Shown in pieces: positions 60,262 through 64,000 of a stretch of DNA of 64,000 bases (its first letter is position 1; each line of letters starts with the position of its first letter). The stretch spans positions 86,367 through 150,366 of the forward strand of contig CAJYHS010000155.1 of NCBI GenBank assembly GCA_913774715.1, read 5' to 3'. The position numbers and the translations under genes are program-made. A model generated the notes under the pieces. The model ran no database searches and had not been told where the DNA came from. It saw only the letters and a list, made by a program, of their open reading frames with translations. This DNA is from an uncultured Siphonobacter sp. (GTDB lineage: Bacteria > Bacteroidota > Bacteroidia > Cytophagales > Spirosomataceae).

Positions 60262-61821
60262 ATGAAACGAGTCCTTCCCATTTTTTTAATACTTCTTAGT
60301 ATCAGTTCAGGAGTCCGGGTGCAAGCCCAGTTCTTACTCGGACAAAGCAGTAGCAACTATGCTGGTGTTCATGGTGTTTACCTAAATCCAGCTACTGCTG
60401 CCGACTCTCGCTATAAGGTTCAGATACACCTGGCGGGGTTTGAAAGTTACTTTTATAACAACTATCTGGTCTGGCAAGCCCCTTATTCTCCTTTCCGAAT
60501 GCTCACGAATACCGTTCCTTCCCGATACCGGGGGCCAAATAACGGCATTATTTTCAGGGATCAGGAATATTTGCGGGAGAAGTTGAATGGCCGGGATAAA
60601 CACGTTCGGGCCGGAGCTGAGGTGAGAGGTCCCGGTGTATTGTTTACGATCAACGACAACAATGCCATTTCTATTAACTCCCGGTTGCGGGTAGGAGTGG
60701 CGGCTACTGACGTCTCGGAATCTGTAGCCCGGCTTTTGAAAAACGGGACCGTGGTAGAAGATCGTATTCAGCCCCAGGACTTTGGTTCCCGTTTGAATGC
60801 GAATAGTAATGCATTGGTTGAGTTCTCAGGAACGTACGCCCGGGTATTACTAGACGACGAGGAAGAATTCGTAAAAGTGGGTATTACTGCCAAACGCCTT
60901 ATTAGTTTGCAACAGGCTCATATTCTGGCGAATAATATTGATTATGAATACGTAGCTGATCCCAACGCTCCTACTGGTGCAAATGTGCTTATCAATAGCC
61001 TTTCTGCCCGTTACGGAATGACGAACGAAGGAGCTTATAGTAATGCTAGTTTTAGTCCGGCCTGGTTACTCGGAAAGGCGTCAGCTGGTAGTGGCTGGGG
61101 AGCCGATCTGGGTTTGGTCTATGAATACCGTCCGGATGTTCGCAAGTATTCGTACCGAGAAAACGGCAAAATGAAGAAGGATGCTACCAAGAATAAGTAT
61201 TTATACCGGGTTAGCGTCGCTTTGCTTGACATTGGACGGGTTGCTTACAAGAACCCTAACTACGTCGAAGCCTATCAGTTACAACGCAGTGGATTAACTT
61301 TAAATGAAAGTAGTTTCCGGCAAAGTCCGGGGCTGGAAGGGGTTATGGATGGCTTGAATAATACGTTAGTAGCCGCTCCTGAAGATCAGATTGCCGCTTA
61401 TCGAACGCTATTACCTACCCGTTTACAGGCTAGTATTGATTACCTGGTAAAGGATAAAGTCTATGTAAATGCGATGATTATGCAGGGATTCGTTTCTAAC
61501 CGGAATACCAATTTTACCATGCCTTCGGTATTAGCAATAACCCCTCGTTATGAAGCCAAGTGGTTTGAAGTAGCCGTCCCCTTATCATTAACTGATAATT
61601 ACAGTCGGCTTGCTATGGGCATCGGAGCCAGACTTGGGATTCTTTACCTGGGCTCTGACAATATTCTGCCTACTTTCAATATTGGTAACCCTAAAGGAAT
61701 GGAATTCCATTTTGGAATACAGGTTCCGATTTACCGGAAACCACCAGAATCGCAGTTAAAATGTTACCCTGAAACGCAGAAAAGAGGGATTTTCGGTTTT
61801 CTGAAAAAGAAATCACGTTAA
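60262..61821 (+). CDS. DUF5723 family outer-membrane protein, copy 2
   Basis: A 519-residue paralog of the protein at 41213-42655. The signal peptide ends VRVQAQ. Shared landmarks are SSNYAGVHGVYLNPATAADS, GRDKHVRAGAEVRGPGVLFT, GITAKRLISLQQAHIL, SAGSGWGADLGLVYEY and the strand-rich C-terminus, which ends in a basic tail (KRGIFGFLKKKSR) not found in copy 1. A FadL-like outer-membrane barrel is likely; function unknown. Single gene, ending at a long palindromic terminator. Confidence 0.82.
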   Translation: MKRVLPIFLILLSISSGVRVQAQFLLGQSSSNYAGVHGVYLNPATAADSRYKVQIHLAGFESYFYNNYLVWQAPYSPFRMLTNTVPSRYRGPNNGIIFRDQEYLREKLNGRDKHVRAGAEVRGPGVLFTINDNNAISINSRLRVGVAATDVSESVARLLKNGTVVEDRIQPQDFGSRLNANSNALVEFSGTYARVLLDDEEEFVKVGITAKRLISLQQAHILANNIDYEYVADPNAPTGANVLINSLSARYGMTNEGAYSNASFSPAWLLGKASAGSGWGADLGLVYEYRPDVRKYSYRENGKMKKDATKNKYLYRVSVALLDIGRVAYKNPNYVEAYQLQRSGLTLNESSFRQSPGLEGVMDGLNNTLVAAPEDQIAAYRTLLPTRLQASIDYLVKDKVYVNAMIMQGFVSNRNTNFTMPSVLAITPRYEAKWFEVAVPLSLTDNYSRLAMGIGARLGILYLGSDNILPTFNIGNPKGMEFHFGIQVPIYRKPPESQLKCYPETQKRGIFGFLKKKSR

Positions 61822-61825
61822 CACC

Positions 61826-61878
61826 GTACCCATAAAAAGAGCCGCTCGATTATTCGAGCGGCTCTTTTTTATGGGTAC
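61826..61878. terminator. Near-perfect 53-base palindrome, bidirectional terminator
   Basis: GTACCCAT at 61826-61833 pairs with ATGGGTAC at 61871-61878, and between them AAAAAGAGCCGCTCGA pairs with TCGAGCGGCTCTTTTTT around a TTAT loop. The stem is about 24 pairs with a single length difference in the A/T tract. It lies between the convergent DUF5723 and DUF3592 genes. Confidence 0.85.
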
Positions 61879-61889
61879 GCTTTAAGATA

Positions 61890-62228
61890 CTATCCTTTCA
61901 CCATACCGATGCCCGTCAGAAGTAGACCTGAACCCAGCAGCATAAAAAATGCCGGAGCTAACCAGGTTGCCAAAGGGGCATCAACCCGAGCCTGGCCGGG
62001 ATTCTGAAGGGAATACCGAATGGGTAAACTACGACCTTTAATATTGGTACTGGTGATGCGAAGAGCATAACTTTTACCATCCACTTCGTACACAATCCGA
62101 TCTTCTTCTACCAATCCTAATACCCGGGCGGTGTTTTTCATCCAGGCCCGGCGTTTGTTTAAAATGGTCCAGCCAATCATGAAGGCCATGCCTCCGAGAA
62201 TAATAATAATAACTCCAAAAACAACCAT
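61890..62228 (-). CDS. DUF3592 membrane protein
   Basis: A 112-residue protein with an N-terminal membrane helix (VVFGVIIIILGGMAFMIGW) and a C-terminal helix (APAFFMLLGSGLLLTGIGMV) around a small soluble beta domain (EEDRIVYEVDGKSYALRITS, SLPIRYSLQNPGQARV). This is the DUF3592 pattern, of unknown function. It starts 37 bases after the hslU stop on the same strand, so the two are likely co-transcribed. Confidence 0.78.
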   Translation of the reverse strand: MVVFGVIIIILGGMAFMIGWTILNKRRAWMKNTARVLGLVEEDRIVYEVDGKSYALRITSTNIKGRSLPIRYSLQNPGQARVDAPLATWLAPAFFMLLGSGLLLTGIGMVKG

Positions 62229-62265
62229 GGTCGGGTGAGGGAAGGGGAGTCATGCTCCCCCTTTA

Positions 62266-63663
62266 TTATAGAATGTATTGACTCAGATCACGGTTCTGCA
62301 CCAATCCTGCCAGCCGTTGATTTACCAGCTCTTTCGTAACTACTACCTGGGCATTGGGGCCGATCTGGTCGGGAATGTCAAATAACACGTCATTTAACAG
62401 CTGACTTACAACGGTTTGCAAACGGCGAGCTCCAATGTTCTCTACTTCCGTATTAAGCTGAAAAGCTACTTCGGCCAATGCCTGAAGAGAGTCATCATTA
62501 AAGGTTAATCCAACGCCTTCTGCCTGAAGCATGGCTTCGTACTGACGCGTTAATGCATTGCGGGGTTCCTGTAAAATCCGGACAAAATCCGCCTGAGTTA
62601 AGGGCTGCAATTCTACCCGAATCGGGAAACGACCCTGAAGCTCAGGAATCAGGTCGCTCGGCTTGGAAACGTGGAAGGCTCCGGCTGCAATGAAAAGAAT
62701 ATGATCGGTATGAATAACCCCGTATTTAGTATTAACCGTTGAACCTTCAACGATGGGCAGCAAATCCCGTTGCACGCCCTCACGAGAAACATCCGGTCCT
62801 GAGCCACCACTTTTTGCGGCTACTTTATCAATTTCATCAATGAAAATAATACCCAGGTTTTCAGCTTTACGAATGGCTTCGTCTTTCACTTCATCCATGT
62901 CGATGAGCTTGGCAGCCTCTTCGTCGAGTAAGATCTTTTTAGCTTCACCAATGGTTACCTTTCGCTTCTTTCGTTGCTTGGGCATCATTCCGGAAATCAT
63001 TTCCTGAATATTCATCATCGAAGTATCATCGACTGGACCACCCATCACCCCAATATTGGGCGACGCACTTTGCTGAACGTCGATCTCAATTTTGCGATTA
63101 TCAATTTCACCCGATTTGATTTTTTCGCGAAAGCGTTCCCGGGTCCGTTCGTTTAACTCGGCATCCGACGCGTTTTCCACGTTCTCTGAGGAAGAAGTTG
63201 ACAAGGAATGAGGATGAAAGCCTGCCGGCTGTTTAACCGAAGGAATGAGAGCATCCAGAATGACTTCTTCTACAGCCTGAGCTGCCCGCTCTTTTACGGA
63301 TTCTTTCTTAGCCGCCCGTACCATATGAATTGCCTGCTCCACCAGATCGCGTACCATGCTTTCCACATCACGGCCTACGTAGCCTACTTCAGTAAATTTG
63401 GAAGCTTCTACTTTAGTAAAAGGGGCATCCGCTAGTTGGGCTAAGCGGCGGGCAATTTCTGTTTTACCGCAACCCGTAGGCCCGATCATCAGAATGTTAT
63501 TAGGCATGATTTCCCGCTGCATCTCAGAGGGAGCGTTCATGCGTCTCCAGCGATTCCGCAGAGCAATAGCTACGTTCTTCTTTGCGTCGTGTTGTCCGAT
63601 AATGTATTTATCCAGTTCCGCAACAATTTGGCGGGGGGTAAGAGCTTCGAGATTTTTTGACAT
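62266..63663 (-). CDS. hslU: ATP-dependent protease ATPase subunit HslU (ClpY)
   Basis: AAA+ unfoldase that feeds substrates into the HslV peptidase. From the ATG at 63663 it is 465 residues, starting MSKNLEALTPRQIVAELDKY. The N-domain has YIIGQHDAKKNVAIALRNRW, Walker A GPTGCGKTE (about 58-66), and the large I-domain insertion (about 110-230). Walker B is GIIFIDEIDK, followed by SREGVQRDLLPIVEG and a C-terminal domain ending NRDLSQYIL, the tail that docks into HslV. hslV is not next to it. A longer frame to 63711 is not family-like. Downstream lies a DUF3592 gene. Confidence 0.96.
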   Translation of the reverse strand: MSKNLEALTPRQIVAELDKYIIGQHDAKKNVAIALRNRWRRMNAPSEMQREIMPNNILMIGPTGCGKTEIARRLAQLADAPFTKVEASKFTEVGYVGRDVESMVRDLVEQAIHMVRAAKKESVKERAAQAVEEVILDALIPSVKQPAGFHPHSLSTSSSENVENASDAELNERTRERFREKIKSGEIDNRKIEIDVQQSASPNIGVMGGPVDDTSMMNIQEMISGMMPKQRKKRKVTIGEAKKILLDEEAAKLIDMDEVKDEAIRKAENLGIIFIDEIDKVAAKSGGSGPDVSREGVQRDLLPIVEGSTVNTKYGVIHTDHILFIAAGAFHVSKPSDLIPELQGRFPIRVELQPLTQADFVRILQEPRNALTRQYEAMLQAEGVGLTFNDDSLQALAEVAFQLNTEVENIGARRLQTVVSQLLNDVLFDIPDQIGPNAQVVVTKELVNQRLAGLVQNRDLSQYIL

Positions 63664-64000
63664 TCCAGTGCTGATTTTCTTTCCACAAGTCCAGACCAAA
63701 GCCTGACTCAATCACATGTTGAGTTTTACCTACAAATATTATTCTAGCAGTGAATATCCAGACTTTTTTTGTTTAAAAGGTAAATCCATGTTTATACTAT
63801 AAGTGCCGTTAATGGAAGATAATTGATTGATAATCAATTATGTGGGTGATGGAATCGCGTTTTTTGAGTAATTAGTTAAACCTTTTTGAATCGGAAAATT
63901 TGTCAGGCTATATGAAGATGAGTTTTATGGATATCCAGTGAAAACTGAATTTCGGTAGGGAGGTGAATTTGATTTATTCTGAAATAACGTCCCTGCTTTT
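63664..64000. other. Right-edge intergenic sequence
   Basis: These 337 bases upstream of hslU hold no coding frame longer than about 20 codons that looks real. The only structure seen is the hyphenated palindrome at 63819-63841. A gene may begin beyond the window. Confidence 0.4.
63819..63841. promoter_or_regulatory. Hyphenated 23-base palindrome
   Basis: ATAATTGATT, a GAT centre, and its perfect complement AATCAATTAT. It is too AT-rich for a stable terminator; an operator or hairpin is possible. Confidence 0.3.

Overview
The window is chromosomal DNA from a Bacteroidota bacterium, most likely of the order Cytophagales (Spirosoma/Siphonobacter-like). The evidence is a SusC/SusD pair, a type IX secretion Plug protein, DUF5723 and DUF3276 proteins, a TlpA-type redoxin with a large N-terminal region, and many upstream sites matching the Bacteroidota promoter consensus (TTTG, about 20 bp, TAnnTTTG). 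Shine-Dalgarno sequences are essentially absent, and TTG or GTG starts occur. No tRNA, rRNA, CRISPR array, transposase or integrase was seen.

Layout. 1-11.5 kb: partial catalase, a lone nuoH, asnS, a PAP2-like membrane protein, rpsU, a Ppx/GppA phosphatase, a Tat-exported MsrB-like protein, an orphan circularly permuted ATP-grasp protein, and a response regulator next to a large hybrid kinase. 11.6-16.2 kb: a coupled thiolase/acyl-CoA ligase pair and a TonB-dependent receptor. 16.3-24.6 kb: an accessory stretch with two phage-like regulators, several unknown proteins, a PIN nuclease, a DUF4385 protein and a four-gene minus-strand operon with a RecE-like exonuclease. ruvB lies inside this stretch and is followed by a probable small RNA gene. 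24.8-30.8 kb: an M23 lipoprotein and a pectin locus (rhamnogalacturonan acetylesterase/GH28 fusion, KdgF cupin, GH43), then a redoxin. 30.9-43.4 kb: CPA1 antiporter, glyS, GNAT, NlpC/P60, pheS, LytTR, a beta-barrel protein, radA, secreted proteins, DUF5723 and patatin. 43.5-48 kb: susD/susC. 48.4-64 kb: ABC-F, the T9SS Plug, ychF, a PUR-alpha-like protein, RlpA, DUF58, a periplasmic sugar isomerase, a TlpA redoxin, YdcF-like, pfkA, a second DUF5723, DUF3592 and hslU.

Genes are mostly single units separated by strong hairpin terminators. Many of these are symmetric and serve two convergent genes. The clear co-transcribed units are thiolase-ligase, the RecE-like operon, susC-susD, and hslU-DUF3592. 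The pectin genes read as one catabolic locus, though each has its own stem-loop. The points most worth a second look are the promoter-to-terminator small RNA candidate near 23.0 kb, the MsrB-like protein that lacks its catalytic cysteine, the thiolase that lacks its second cysteine, and the RecE-like operon without a RecT partner.
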